From: Massilia sp. PAMC28688
Lineage (GTDB): Bacteria > Pseudomonadota > Gammaproteobacteria > Burkholderiales > Burkholderiaceae_D
Assembly (NCBI RefSeq): GCF_019443445.1
Contig: NZ_CP080378.1
Coordinates: forward strand, 3,596,001 to 3,660,000
Reading direction: 5' to 3'
Length of the DNA: 64,000 nucleotides
Each line of letters begins with the position of its first letter. The stretch's first letter is position 1. A program made the position numbers and the translations under genes. This document shows, piece by piece, positions 42,744-56,255 of the stretch. Below the pieces are notes generated by a model. The model had not been told where the DNA came from and ran no database searches. It was given only the letters and a program-made list of their open reading frames with translations.

Positions 42744-43898
42744 ATGCGTATTACCCAGAAGCTTGTCGGAGTAGGTATGCTGGCCCTGATGGCCGGTTGC
42801 TCGACCTTAAATTCGCTCAACCCCTTTGCCTCCAAGAGCAAGGCCACGCCACCGTCGCCACTGGTCGAACTCAAGGCCACCATGGCCGTGCGGACCGCCT
42901 GGAAGCTCGACATGGGCAAGTCCGACAACTACGCCTTTACCCCGGCCGTGGTGGGCAATACCGTGATCGTGGCCGGCGCCCCCGGCGCCCTGGCGCGGGT
43001 GGAATCGGCCACCGGCCGCCCGCTGTGGCGCATCAAGACCGCCGTGCCGCTGACGGCCGGCGTGGGCTCGGACGGCAATTTCATTGCGGTCGGCGGCGTC
43101 AAGGGCGCGGTGCTGGCCTTTGACATGGACGGCAAGCAGCTGTGGAAGCAGCAGGCGTCCAGCGAAGTGCTGTCCGCGCCGGCGGTGGGCGAGGGCGTGG
43201 TGGTGGTGCGTTCGATCGACAACCGCATCGTCGGCTATGACGCCAAGACCGGCACCCAGAAGTGGACCGTGCAGCGCGTGGCCCCGCCCCTGACCCTGCG
43301 CGGCGCGCCGGGCATGACGGTGAAGGGCAAGGAAGTCATCATCGCCCAGCCGGGCGGCAAGCTGCTGGCCCTGAACCTGGCCACCGGCGCCCCACGCTGG
43401 GAAGTGGCGGTGGGCGAAGCGCGTGGCGCGACCGAGCTCGAGCGCGTCACCGACATCGGCGGCGCGCCGGCGCTGCTGGACGACGACGTGTGCGCCGCTT
43501 CCTACCAGGGCCGCGTGGGCTGCTTTGACGTGGCCACGGGCGCGCCCCGCTGGACCAAGGAATTGTCTTCGCACGTGGGCGTGGCGCTAGACCAGCGCTT
43601 CCTGTTTGCGGTCGACGACAAGGGTGCCATTTCGGCATTCAACCGCGAAGGCGGCTCCAGCGTCTGGAAGAACGACAAGCTGGGCTACCGCAGTGTCTCG
43701 ACCCCGGTCTCGTATGGCCGCGCCATCGCCGTGGGCGACTACCAGGGCATCGTCCACTTCCTCTCGCGCGAAGATGGCGCCTTTCTTGCCCGTGCGGCGA
43801 CCGATGGCAGTGCGATCACCTCGCAGCCCGTGGTGGCCGGCACGAATCTGATCTTTCAAACACAATCTGGGACTGTGACCGCGATCGCGGTCGAATAA
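42744..43898 (+). CDS. bamB: Outer-membrane assembly lipoprotein BamB
   Basis: 384 residues; lipobox MAGC (Cys19). The mature part is a PQQ-type eight-bladed beta-propeller with repeated segments such as [26 protein letters not shown] and [10 protein letters not shown]. BamB is part of the BAM complex that inserts barrel proteins. The ATG at 42744 has AAGG upstream. Next gene der starts 4 bp after. Confidence 0.96.
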   Translation: MRITQKLVGVGMLALMAGCSTLNSLNPFASKSKATPPSPLVELKATMAVRTAWKLDMGKSDNYAFTPAVVGNTVIVAGAPGALARVESATGRPLWRIKTAVPLTAGVGSDGNFIAVGGVKGAVLAFDMDGKQLWKQQASSEVLSAPAVGEGVVVVRSIDNRIVGYDAKTGTQKWTVQRVAPPLTLRGAPGMTVKGKEVIIAQPGGKLLALNLATGAPRWEVAVGEARGATELERVTDIGGAPALLDDDVCAASYQGRVGCFDVATGAPRWTKELSSHVGVALDQRFLFAVDDKGAISAFNREGGSSVWKNDKLGYRSVSTPVSYGRAIAVGDYQGIVHFLSREDGAFLARAATDGSAITSQPVVAGTNLIFQTQSGTVTAIAVE

Positions 43899-43902
43899 CA
43901 CC

Positions 43903-45246
<1,344 letters not shown>

Positions 45247-45298
45247 GGCCGCCGGCTGGCTGGCCGAACGACAGAAATTTGTAAAACAGGTTACAGTA

Positions 45299-45339
45299 CC
45301 CAGGTGACATCATTCGCCTTTTAAGAATGATGGCCTGGG
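45299..45339 (+). other. Bulged hairpin in the hfq leader
   Basis: Arms CCCAGG and CCTGGG plus an inner CATCATTC / GAATGATG stem (loop GCCTTTTAA) fold into one hairpin 60 bp before the hfq ATG. No T-run follows, so it is not a terminator. It could be part of Hfq autoregulation, which is known for other hfq leaders; this is inference. Confidence 0.65.
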
Positions 45340-45398
45340 CACTTGAAAACAAGCGAGTCGCCTCCAATTTTTAACTACAACAACATCACGGAGCTGTT

Positions 45399-45635
45399 AT
45401 GAGCAACAAAGGGCAATTGTTACAAGACCCATTCCTTAATGCCTTGCGCAAGGAGCACGTACCCGTCTCGATCTACCTGGTCAACGGCATCAAGCTCCAG
45501 GGACACATTGAATCGTTCGATCAGTATGTTGTCCTGCTGCGCAATACCGTCACCCAGATGGTTTACAAGCACGCAATCTCCACCGTGGTACCAGCTCGCG
45601 CTGTCAATCTCAATCTTGATTCCGAAGCTGAATAA
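45399..45635 (+). CDS. hfq: RNA chaperone Hfq
   Basis: 78-residue Sm-like RNA-binding protein. The Sm1 motif ([21 protein letters not shown]) and Sm2 motif with YKHAIST are intact, as is the proximal-face QDPFLN. It forms a hexamer that pairs small RNAs with mRNAs. A structured leader precedes it; hflX follows at 33 bp. Confidence 0.98.
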   Translation: MSNKGQLLQDPFLNALRKEHVPVSIYLVNGIKLQGHIESFDQYVVLLRNTVTQMVYKHAISTVVPARAVNLNLDSEAE

Positions 45636-45668
45636 GGCGATGGGCCTCAAGTTAAGCGCGGGAGGCCT

Positions 45669-46898
45669 ATGCGCGCAGCACTAGTTGGCATCGATTTTGG
45701 TGCTGGCGACTTCAACGCCAGCGTGGAAGAGCTGGCGCTGCTGGCGCGTTCGGCCGGTGCCGAGCCGATTACCACCATCACTTCCAAGCGCAGCAGCCCG
45801 GACGCAGCCTACTTCGTGGGCAGCGGCAAGGCCGACGAAATCGGCCAGGCCTGCGCCGACGACAATCTCGAAATCGTCATCTTCAACCATGCGCTGTCCC
45901 CGGCGCAGCAACGCAACCTGGAAAAACGGCTCAATGTGCGCGTGCTCGACCGCACCAGCCTGATCCTCGATATCTTCGCGCAGCGCGCCCAGAGCCACGA
46001 AGGCAAGCTCCAGGTGGAACTGGCGCAGCTGCAGCACCTGGCCACGCGCCTGATTCGCGGCTGGACCCACCTTGAGCGGCAAAAAGGTGGTATCGGCCTG
46101 CGCGGCCCTGGTGAAACCCAGCTTGAAACCGACCGCCGCCTGATTGGCGAGCGCGTCAAGGCCTTGCGCACCCGCCTGTCCAAGCTACGCAAGCAGCACG
46201 CCACCCAGCGCCGCCAGCGTGGCAAAAGCCATACCTTTTCCGTCTCGCTGGTGGGCTACACCAATGCCGGTAAGTCGACCCTGTTCAATTCCCTGACCAA
46301 GGCCGGCGTGTACGTGGCCAACCAGCTGTTCGCCACGCTCGACACCACCTCGCGCCGCGTCTACCTGGGCGAGGAAGTGGGCAATGTCGTCTTTTCCGAC
46401 ACCGTCGGTTTTGTGCGCGAGCTGCCGCACCAATTGGTGGCGGCCTTCCGCGCCACGCTCGAAGAAACCATCCATGCCGACCTGCTGCTGCACGTGGTCG
46501 ACGCGGCCAGCCCGGTGCGCATGGAGCAGATCGAGCAGGTCAATCTCGTGCTGCGCGAAATCGGCGCCGATCATATTCCGCAGATCCTCGTGTGGAACAA
46601 GATCGACGCGGCGGGCCTGGAGCCGGCCGTCGAGCGTGATGAATATGATAAAATCAGCCGCGTTTTCATCAGCGCCCATACCGGCGCTGGTCTCGACATG
46701 CTGCGCGAGGCAGTCGTTGAAATGGCCCGCACGGCCCCGGGCCAGTCGCATCTGTACCAGGACCAGGATGCAGCGCGGGCCCAGGATGACGATGACGAAG
46801 GCGCCCACGATCAAGAGCAGGACGATGCCGATGCCGGAATGACGCCCGACGTCGAACCGGTTGCAATTCAAACCTCCACCAATGCCGGACCACGATAG
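45669..46898 (+). CDS. hflX: GTPase HflX
   Basis: 409-residue ribosome-splitting GTPase: N-terminal HflX domain (SSPDAAYFVGSGKADEIGQ), glycine-rich GGIGLRGPGETQLETDRR, and a P-loop GYTNAGKSTLFNSL near residue 204. An acidic tail (DDDDEGAHDQEQDDADA) follows the GTPase domain. The next gene starts directly after its TAG. Confidence 0.96.
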   Translation: MRAALVGIDFGAGDFNASVEELALLARSAGAEPITTITSKRSSPDAAYFVGSGKADEIGQACADDNLEIVIFNHALSPAQQRNLEKRLNVRVLDRTSLILDIFAQRAQSHEGKLQVELAQLQHLATRLIRGWTHLERQKGGIGLRGPGETQLETDRRLIGERVKALRTRLSKLRKQHATQRRQRGKSHTFSVSLVGYTNAGKSTLFNSLTKAGVYVANQLFATLDTTSRRVYLGEEVGNVVFSDTVGFVRELPHQLVAAFRATLEETIHADLLLHVVDAASPVRMEQIEQVNLVLREIGADHIPQILVWNKIDAAGLEPAVERDEYDKISRVFISAHTGAGLDMLREAVVEMARTAPGQSHLYQDQDAARAQDDDDEGAHDQEQDDADAGMTPDVEPVAIQTSTNAGPR

Positions 46899-48149
46899 AT
46901 GCTTGCTTCAATCATTCAACGCGTCAGCACCATGCTGACGCCCAAAGGGCAGGGCGCCCCGCTGCGCCAGGATGGCAAACGCCCGGGCGAAGGCCCACCG
47001 GACCTGGACCAGATGTGGCGCGACTTTAACGCCCGCATCGGCCGCATGTTCGGCGGCAGCGGCGACAACAACAGTGGCCCTGGCGGCTACCGTCCCGACA
47101 GCAAGGGCGCTGGCATCACTGCCGGCGTCATTGCCGGTATTGCGGCCGTCATCTGGCTGCTCTCGGGCACCTTCATCGTGCAGGAAGGCCATACGGCGGT
47201 GGTCACCACCTTCGGCCGCGTGACCCACAGTGCTCCGGCAGGCCTGAACTGGCGCTGGCCGGCACCGTTCCAGTCGCACGAGACGGTCAATGTCTCGCAG
47301 GTGCGCACCGAGGAAATCGGCTACCGCGGCACGGCCCGTACCAAGCAGCCCAAGGAAGCGCTGATGCTGACCGACGACGCCAACATCATCGACGTGCAGT
47401 TCGCCGTCCAGTACACCATCAAGGATCCCATTGCCTGGCTGTTCGTCAACCGCGAGCAAGAAGAAACCGTGCGCCAGATCGCCGAAACCTCGATCCGCGA
47501 AGTGGTAGGCCGCAACCAGACCGACTTCGTCCTGTACGCGGGCCGCGAAAAGGTGGCCTTCGATACCCAGCAGCTGATGCAGTCGCTGGCCGACGAGTAC
47601 AAGCTGGGCGTGCAGTTCACCAACGTGACAATGCAGAACGTGCAGCCGCCGGAGCAGGTGCAGGGCGCCTTTGAAGACGTCAACAAGGCAGGCCAGGACA
47701 AGGCCCGCGCCAAGAACGAAGGCGAAGCCTATGCCAACCAGATCCTGCCGCAGGCCGAGGGTACGGCCAAGCGCCTGGTGCAGGAGGCCGAAGCCTACCG
47801 CACCATGGTGGTAGAAAACGCGACCGGTAACGCGGCGCGCTTTAACCAGGTGTATGCCGAATACCAGAAGGCGCCGGCCGTCACGCGCGACCGCATGTAC
47901 CTCGACACCATGCAGCAGGTCTTCACCAGCGCCAGCAAGGTGCTGGTTGACGCCAAGTCGGGCAGCAACCTGCTGTACCTGCCGCTGGACAAGCTCATTG
48001 CCCAGACCGCAGCCAATGATGCCGCAGTCGGCGCCAAGTCCGGACCGGTGCAGGTGGCACCGTCGGCGGCCGACATGCTGCCGCTGGACCAGGTGCGCCA
48101 GCGGGACAACCGCAGCCGCGATGCATCACGTGATCGGGAGAGCCGTTAA
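46899..48149 (+). CDS. hflK: FtsH protease modulator HflK
   Basis: 416 residues: Gly/Pro-rich cytoplasmic start, one membrane helix (about 68-90, GVIAGIAAVIWLLSGTFIV) and an SPFH/Band-7 domain with HTAVVTTFGRV. HflK and HflC form a large periplasm-facing complex around FtsH. The ATG directly abuts the hflX stop; overlap with hflC is 1 nt (TAATG). Confidence 0.96.
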   Translation: MLASIIQRVSTMLTPKGQGAPLRQDGKRPGEGPPDLDQMWRDFNARIGRMFGGSGDNNSGPGGYRPDSKGAGITAGVIAGIAAVIWLLSGTFIVQEGHTAVVTTFGRVTHSAPAGLNWRWPAPFQSHETVNVSQVRTEEIGYRGTARTKQPKEALMLTDDANIIDVQFAVQYTIKDPIAWLFVNREQEETVRQIAETSIREVVGRNQTDFVLYAGREKVAFDTQQLMQSLADEYKLGVQFTNVTMQNVQPPEQVQGAFEDVNKAGQDKARAKNEGEAYANQILPQAEGTAKRLVQEAEAYRTMVVENATGNAARFNQVYAEYQKAPAVTRDRMYLDTMQQVFTSASKVLVDAKSGSNLLYLPLDKLIAQTAANDAAVGAKSGPVQVAPSAADMLPLDQVRQRDNRSRDASRDRESR

Positions 48150-49042
48150 TGAATCGAGTTGTAACCCTGGTAGTGGCGGGTTTTATCGCCATCATGCTGC
48201 TGTCGTCCACCCTGTTCGTGGTCAACCAGAAGCGTCACGCGATCCTGTTCTCCTTCGGTAAGGTGAGCGAGGTGTACAGCGAGCCTGGCCTGTACTTCAA
48301 GCTGCCGGCGCCGTTCCAGAACGTGGTTTTCCTCGACAAGCAGGTGCTCACGCTCGACACGCCCGACGCCGAGCGCTTCATCACTGCTGAAAAGACCAAC
48401 ATCCTGGTCGATGCCTACGTCAAGTGGCGCATCGCCGTGCCGCTCAAGTACTACGTGAGCTTCAACGGCGACGAGGCGCGCGCGCGCGACCGCCTGGCGC
48501 AGATCGTCAAGGCTGCGCTCAACGATGAAATCACCAAGCGCAGCGTGCGCGATGTGATTTCAGGCCAGCGCGCGGCCGTCATGGCGGCGATTCAGAAAAA
48601 AGTGGTGGGCGAGGCGGCGCTGGTGGGCATCGACATTGTCGATGTGCGCCTCAAGCGGGTCGATTATGTCGACGAGATCAATGCCTCGGTCTACGAGCGC
48701 ATGAAGGCAGAACGCGTCAAGGCTGCCAACGAGCTGCGCTCGACCGGTTCGGCCGAGTCGGAAGGCTTGCGCGCCGAAGCGGACCGCAAGCGCACCGAGA
48801 TCCTGTCGCGCGCATTCCGCGCGTCCGAGGAAATCAAGGGCCAGGGCGACGCCCAGGCGTCCAAGATCTACGCTGAAGCGTTTGGCAAGAGTCCCGAGTT
48901 CTACAAGTTCTATCGTTCGCTCGAGGCGTACCGCGCCTCCTTCAACAGCCATGGCGACGTCATGGTGGTCGACGCGAACTCGGAATTCTTCAAGTACTTC
49001 CGCAGTCCGGGTGGCGCCGCGGCGCCGGCCAAGGCCAAGTAA
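48149..49042 (+). CDS. hflC: FtsH protease modulator HflC
   Basis: 297-residue SPFH protein with an N-terminal membrane helix (VVTLVVAGFIAIMLLSSTLFVV) and the pattern FVVNQKRHAILFSFGKV. Partner of HflK; the start overlaps the hflK stop. A terminator lies 50 bp downstream. Confidence 0.96.
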   Translation: MNRVVTLVVAGFIAIMLLSSTLFVVNQKRHAILFSFGKVSEVYSEPGLYFKLPAPFQNVVFLDKQVLTLDTPDAERFITAEKTNILVDAYVKWRIAVPLKYYVSFNGDEARARDRLAQIVKAALNDEITKRSVRDVISGQRAAVMAAIQKKVVGEAALVGIDIVDVRLKRVDYVDEINASVYERMKAERVKAANELRSTGSAESEGLRAEADRKRTEILSRAFRASEEIKGQGDAQASKIYAEAFGKSPEFYKFYRSLEAYRASFNSHGDVMVVDANSEFFKYFRSPGGAAAPAKAK

Positions 49043-49093
49043 GTACAAGCCGGCACTACAAGCCGGCACGAACACGCACAAGTGAGCAGTGCG

Positions 49094-49133
49094 AAAAAAA
49101 AAGGCGCATGGATTCGATCCCTGCGCCTTTTTT
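49094..49133. terminator. Bidirectional terminator after hflC
   Basis: Inverted repeat AAAGGCGCA / TGCGCCTTT with a 13-nt loop, A-tract on the left and T6 on the right; between hflC and the convergent EAL gene. Confidence 0.9.
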
Positions 49134-49167
49134 GTCGTCGTTTTATGTGGGCCGCGCCGCTGGGCGC

Positions 49168-50946
49168 TTATGCCTGCTCTGCCGCCTGGGCCTGCCAGCC
49201 GCTGAGAAACGCCGGCGAAGGCAGCGGCCGCGCATACCAGTAGCCCTGCGCTTCGTCGCAGCCCATCGACTGCAGCAGCTCGCCCATGGCGGCGGTCTCG
49301 ATGCCTTCCGCCACCACCCGGTAGTTCAGCTGATGCAGCAGCACGATCATGGCCTTGACCAGGGCGCCGTCCGGGTTCTGTTCAAGCTGCTGGATGAAGG
49401 AGCGGTCGATCTTGACCACATTGGCGGGCAGCTTTTGCAGGTAGGCCAGGCTGCTGTAGCCGGTGCCGAAATCGTCGATGGCCAGGCTGATGCCGGCCGC
49501 GCTCAGCGAGCGCAGGGCTTGTTCGGCCTGCACCGGGTTGGTCATGACCGCGCTTTCCGTGACTTCGATTTCCAGCAGCCGTGGCGGCAGGCCATGGCGC
49601 TGCAGGCGCGCGATAACGCCCTCTGCAAAGTCAGGCTCGATCAGGTTGGTGGCTGAGACATTGACCGCAACCTGGACCTCCATGCCGGCGTCGCGCCATG
49701 CTGCCAGCTGCAGCATGGCCGCTTCCATCACCCATTCGGTGGTGGCGCGGGCGATCGACGTTTTTTCCACGATCGGGATGAACTCCGCCGGCGACACGGG
49801 GCCGAGGGTAGGGTGGGTCCAGCGCAGCAGGGCCTCGGCGCCAAGCCAGCGGCCCGTTGCCAGGTCCACCCGCGGCTGGAACACCAGCGAGAGCTGGCCC
49901 TCGCTTTCGAGGGCTGCGCTGAAGGCATTGAGCAGCGTGAAACGGCGCTGGTAGGTTTCGTCCTGCGCCGCCGAATACCAGCCCACATCCTGTTCGGCGT
50001 CTTCCGCGTCCTGGGCCGCGTTGTGGCAGCGCCGCAGCACGTCCAGGCCATCGGCGGCGCCGGGCACGAAGCTGGCCAGGCCAAAGGTCACCGTGGTGAC
50101 ATAGCGCGCCGCGCCCCACTGGCGGCGCTGCACCAGCCACTGCTTCGCCACGGCGGTGAAGGTGCTGATCTCGGTTCCCGCGTCGGCCACGAAGGCGAAC
50201 TTGGAGGTGCCCACGTGATAGAGCCGGGTGCCCGGTCCGATACATTGCTTCAGCCAGCCGGCAGCCTGCTCCAGCAAGCCGTCCAGGTAAGACGAGCCCA
50301 TGACGCGCACCGCGCTGTCGAGCTGCTGGGGCGTGGCCAGGTTGACCACCACGGCCAGCCGCACCGGGCTGTGCGGGTCGAGCCGGGCCAGTTCGTCCAC
50401 GTCTTCCCGGAACTGGTTGCGGTTGGGCAGGCCGCTCATGGAATCCATGCGCCCGATCGCGTGCTGCAGTTCGATCTGTGTCATCACCATGGCCGCCATG
50501 TCCTGCAGCGATGCCAGTTCCTGGGCCGTCACTTCGCGCGGCTCCTGGCCCAGCACGCAGACGGCGCCGAGGCAGTGCCCGTCCGACGTGGTCAGGGGCG
50601 CGCCGGCGTAAAAGCGGATGCCCGAGCGCGCCAGCGTGCTGTCGCAAAATTCGGGGTCCTGCAGCAGGTCCGGCACCACCACCACACGGTTATGGTCGGC
50701 CACCTGGGCGCAGGGTGCGCGGTAGCGCGGAATCGCATCATGCTCCACGCCGACCTTGGACTTGAACCACTGGCGGTCATGGTCGGTGAGCGACACGGCC
50801 GCTATCGGCAGGCCAAACAGCTGCGCGGCCATGCGCGTGATCCGGTCCAGCGAGTCGCTGGGCACGGTGTCGAGAATATTCAGTTTGCGCAGCGCCTCCA
50901 GCCTCTGGATTTCGCGCGGCAGGCAGGCTGCATTGGTGGTGGACAT
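49168..50946 (-). CDS. GAF - degenerate GGDEF - EAL cyclic-di-GMP phosphodiesterase
   Basis: 592 residues. An N-terminal GAF sensor domain (about 22-160, NILDTVPSDSLDRITRMAAQ) is followed by a GGDEF-like domain whose signature is replaced by GTSKF, so cyclase activity is unlikely. The C-terminal EAL domain (about 340-585) keeps the AEALLRW signature, EVTES and DDFGTGYSSLAYL loop and is probably an active c-di-GMP phosphodiesterase. No membrane helix, so cytoplasmic. No obvious partner gene beside it. Confidence 0.92.
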   Translation of the reverse strand: MSTTNAACLPREIQRLEALRKLNILDTVPSDSLDRITRMAAQLFGLPIAAVSLTDHDRQWFKSKVGVEHDAIPRYRAPCAQVADHNRVVVVPDLLQDPEFCDSTLARSGIRFYAGAPLTTSDGHCLGAVCVLGQEPREVTAQELASLQDMAAMVMTQIELQHAIGRMDSMSGLPNRNQFREDVDELARLDPHSPVRLAVVVNLATPQQLDSAVRVMGSSYLDGLLEQAAGWLKQCIGPGTRLYHVGTSKFAFVADAGTEISTFTAVAKQWLVQRRQWGAARYVTTVTFGLASFVPGAADGLDVLRRCHNAAQDAEDAEQDVGWYSAAQDETYQRRFTLLNAFSAALESEGQLSLVFQPRVDLATGRWLGAEALLRWTHPTLGPVSPAEFIPIVEKTSIARATTEWVMEAAMLQLAAWRDAGMEVQVAVNVSATNLIEPDFAEGVIARLQRHGLPPRLLEIEVTESAVMTNPVQAEQALRSLSAAGISLAIDDFGTGYSSLAYLQKLPANVVKIDRSFIQQLEQNPDGALVKAMIVLLHQLNYRVVAEGIETAAMGELLQSMGCDEAQGYWYARPLPSPAFLSGWQAQAAEQA

Positions 50947-51272
50947 GGTGGGAATTTCGGCTCCAGGCAGTTCTCGATGGTCACTCTCAACCTGGAACTG
51001 TCAATTTCACGAATAAGTGCAGTAGGGCAATACACTATACCACTGCCTGGAAAACGTTACCTGCCACACCGGAAAAGTGTGGCGGGCGTGCCGCAGAATG
51101 TTCCTTCTAATGGGGGCAGGCTTGTCTGGCAGATAAAGCAGGGGTGGGCCGGGGCGCCGGCTGCGATTGTCCGCTTACCAATTTCCTAGGTTGTCTGTTT
51201 CAATTTCGGGTAAAATTGATGGTTCGGCGCAGCATTTTGGCCGCCAAACTTTTTTAACCATGCCTTCCGCTT
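50947..51272 (+). other. Intergenic region between the EAL gene and hisZ
   Basis: 326 bp with no gene. It should hold both divergent promoters. An inverted repeat GCCACAC / GTGTGGC lies at 51063-51083. TTGTCT at 51191 and TAAAAT at 51211 resemble promoter elements but are only 14 bp apart. Otherwise nothing recognised. Confidence 0.5.
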
Positions 51273-53746
<2,474 letters not shown>

Positions 53747-53758
53747 GAGGAGCTGTTC

Positions 53759-54304
53759 ATGACCACCCCACAATCGACTGAAAACGACCTCTGGGTATCC
53801 TGGGACGAGTACCACCGCCTGATCGAGCGCCTGGCGCTCAAGGTCTACGAGTCGGGCTGGAAGTTTGACCAGGTGCTGTGCCTGGCGCGCGGCGGCGTGC
53901 GTCCGGGCGATGTATTCTCGCGCATTTTCGACGTGCCGCTGGCGATCCTGTCGACCAGCTCCTACCGCGAAGAAGCGGGCACCGTGCGCGGCGACCTCGA
54001 TATTGCCAAGTACATGACCATGACCCGCGGCCCGCTGGAAGGCAAGATTTTGCTGGTGGACGACCTGGCCGATTCGGGCGTGACGCTGCAGAAGGTCACG
54101 CGCCACCTGTCGGAGAATTTCCCCGGCGTGACCGAGGTGAAGTCGGCCGTCATCTGGCTCAAGGGCTGCTCGTCGATCCGTCCTGACTACTACCTGGACG
54201 AACTGCCGCACAACCCGTGGATCCACCAGCCGTTCGAGGATTACGATGGCCTGCGCCCGCACCAGCTGGCCGCGTGGATGAAGAAGTTCGACAAGACCGC
54301 CTGA
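53759..54304 (+). CDS. Purine-type phosphoribosyltransferase
   Basis: 181 residues of the type I PRTase fold with the PRPP-binding motif LLVDDLADSGVT (98-109) and the upstream LARGGVRPGDVFSRI. It resembles xanthine/hypoxanthine (Gpt-like) phosphoribosyltransferases, and its position after purA suggests purine salvage. The exact base is unknown. GAGGAGCTG precedes the ATG. Confidence 0.88.
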   Translation: MTTPQSTENDLWVSWDEYHRLIERLALKVYESGWKFDQVLCLARGGVRPGDVFSRIFDVPLAILSTSSYREEAGTVRGDLDIAKYMTMTRGPLEGKILLVDDLADSGVTLQKVTRHLSENFPGVTEVKSAVIWLKGCSSIRPDYYLDELPHNPWIHQPFEDYDGLRPHQLAAWMKKFDKTA

Positions 54305-54332
54305 CTGGCTGCGCTTGCGTGACGTACCATGG

Positions 54333-54359
54333 AACCGGGCCTGTGCGCCCGGTTTTTTT
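54333..54359 (+). terminator. Rho-independent terminator after the phosphoribosyltransferase
   Basis: Stem AACCGGGC / GCCCGGTT, loop CTGTGC, T-run to 54359. Confidence 0.9.
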
Positions 54360-54382
54360 ATACCCGATCCTCTTGACCTGCC

Positions 54383-54982
54383 ATGACCCAGACCTTCATC
54401 CAGACCTTCATCCTGCTCATTCTCGTCACTGACCCATTCGGCAACGTACCGCTGTTTGTCAGCGCCATGCAGCAGGTGGCGCCCGAGCGCCGCTGGAAGG
54501 TGGTGGTGCGCGAGTGCCTGATCGCCTTTGCGGTGCTGCTGCTGTTCATGTTCTTTGGCCGGCACCTGCTCGCGGCCATGCACCTGTCCGATATTTCGCT
54601 GCGCATCGGCGGCAGCGTGATCCTGTTTCTGATCGCGCTGCGCATGGTGTTCCCCCAGCCGGGTGGCCCGTTCGGCACCAGCGAAGATGGCGGCGAGCCG
54701 TTCATTGTGCCGCTTGCCATTCCCGCCATCGCGGGACCGTCGGCGCTGGCCACGGTGCTGCTGTTTGCATCCGATACCGCCGCCGACATCATGGTCAATG
54801 TGGGCGCGCTGACGGCGGTGGCCGTGGTGTGGCTGGCCGTGTTCCTGTCGGCCGAGCGGCTCCAGAAAAGGCTCGGGCCCCAGGTCATGACGGCCTTCGA
54901 GCGTCTGATGGGCCTGATCCTGTCCGCGATCGCCGTCGAAATGTTCCTCGCCGGTCTGAGGGAATTCATCAAGTCGTTGTAG
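54383..54982 (+). CDS. MarC family membrane protein
   Basis: 199 residues with about six membrane helices (TFIQTFILLILVTDPFGNVP, LIAFAVLLLFMFFG, FIVPLAIPAIAGPSALATV). The conserved NPxGxxP-like segment appears as TDPFGNVPLF. MarC/YhgN proteins are widespread and their transport role is unproven. It begins soon after a terminator. Confidence 0.9.
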   Translation: MTQTFIQTFILLILVTDPFGNVPLFVSAMQQVAPERRWKVVVRECLIAFAVLLLFMFFGRHLLAAMHLSDISLRIGGSVILFLIALRMVFPQPGGPFGTSEDGGEPFIVPLAIPAIAGPSALATVLLFASDTAADIMVNVGALTAVAVVWLAVFLSAERLQKRLGPQVMTAFERLMGLILSAIAVEMFLAGLREFIKSL

Positions 54983-55074
54983 GAGTGCGCAACATAGAGA
55001 GAATTTCAACAAGTTATAGATTTTGCATTGTCTTTCTTGTTAGAATTCTCTCTTTGCAACTCTACAAGACGAAC

Positions 55075-56055
55075 ATGAAATCCGGACTGCCACTCTTTGC
55101 CGCCCTGGCGCTTGCCAGCTCTTGCGCCCATGCCCAGGAGACCTCCAGCAATGTCGAACGTTGCGAGCGCCCCCTTGGCACCATCGCCGTCAGCGAAAAC
55201 CAGGGTGCCAGCCAGCACCAGCTGCAAAGTTATGGGCTCGGTTCGCCCGTATCCCTGCTGCGCATCATGATCCAGCAGTCGAACTGCTTCACCGTCGTCG
55301 AGCGCGGCGTGGCCATGCAAAACCTGCAGGAAGAACGGGCCCTGGCTGCCAGCGGCGAGATGCTCGGGGGCAGCAATATCGGCAAGGGCCAGATGCAGGC
55401 GGCCGATTTCGTGATGACCCCCAGCGTGCAGTTCACCGCCGGCGACACCGGTGGCGTCGGCGGCGCGCTCAGCACCTATGGCGGCAAGTTCCTTGGCGGA
55501 CTGGGCGGCATCGTGGGCGGCATCGCCGGCAATATCAAGTTCAAGGAAGCCCAGACGGCGCTGCTCATTGCCGATGTCCGCTCCGGCATCCAGGTGGCTG
55601 CGGCCGAAGGAATGGCCAAGAAGACCGATTTCGGCGTGAGCGGCTGGAACTGGGGTGGAGCAGGGTACTCCAGCCTGGGCGGCTACACCAGCACGCCGGA
55701 AGGCAAGATGGTGGCCGCCAGCTTGCTGGACAACTACAACCGCATCGTGGGCACCATCCGCGGCCAGGCCAGCCTGGTCAAGACGCGCAGCCACGCCAGC
55801 GGCGTCAACGCATCGGCGTCGACCCGCGAAGGCGTACCGGTGGCAGCCGGCGCCAGCGTGTTCGCGCGCCTGGCAACGGTGAAAGTATTCACCGAGCCGC
55901 GCGCAAGCAGCAAGCTCATGGGGACGCTCAAGCGTTCGGAAGAGGCCATTGCCACGGGTGAGGAACGCGATGGCTTTGTGCGCATCGATGGCGAGAACGT
56001 GGCGGGCGGCTGGGTGCAGCGCACCCTGGTATCGACAGCGCCGGCCCAGCAATAA
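55075..56055 (+). CDS. CsgG-like exported protein with C-terminal SH3-like domain
   Basis: 326 residues. Signal peptide about 1-20 (LFAALALASSCAHAQ). The central part has the CsgG/HfaB pattern (FTVVERGVAMQNLQEERALA and QAADFVMTPSVQF), but the usual lipobox is absent. Residues about 265-320 (VFARLATVKVFTEPRASSKL ending WVQRTL) look like a bacterial SH3-type domain. No curli genes (csgAB, csgEF) accompany it. The RBS is weak. Function unclear; probably envelope-located. Confidence 0.78.
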   Translation: MKSGLPLFAALALASSCAHAQETSSNVERCERPLGTIAVSENQGASQHQLQSYGLGSPVSLLRIMIQQSNCFTVVERGVAMQNLQEERALAASGEMLGGSNIGKGQMQAADFVMTPSVQFTAGDTGGVGGALSTYGGKFLGGLGGIVGGIAGNIKFKEAQTALLIADVRSGIQVAAAEGMAKKTDFGVSGWNWGGAGYSSLGGYTSTPEGKMVAASLLDNYNRIVGTIRGQASLVKTRSHASGVNASASTREGVPVAAGASVFARLATVKVFTEPRASSKLMGTLKRSEEAIATGEERDGFVRIDGENVAGGWVQRTLVSTAPAQQ

Positions 56056-56077
56056 ATCTGTTTCGCGCGCAAGCGGA

Positions 56078-56104
56078 GCGCCCTGCAACAGCAGGGCGTT
56101 TTTG
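56078..56104 (+). terminator. Rho-independent terminator after the CsgG-like gene
   Basis: Stem CGCCCTGC / GCAGGGCG with loop AACA and T5. Confidence 0.9.
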
Positions 56105-56255
56105 CTTGCGGCTGCCGGACCTGCCAGTGCGTGACTTTCGTATGGCACACATAATTGCTATGTCATAGCAAATTTATCTTCTCATAGTGGATGTTTCCTC
56201 GTATAGTCTTTGGAAGTTATTCAAATAACGTTTAAAAACTATAAAGGAGACATTC

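Noticed and set aside
51191-51216. Promoter TTGTCT/TAAAAT before hisZ
   Set aside because: Spacer of only 14 bp; too short for a standard sigma-70 promoter.
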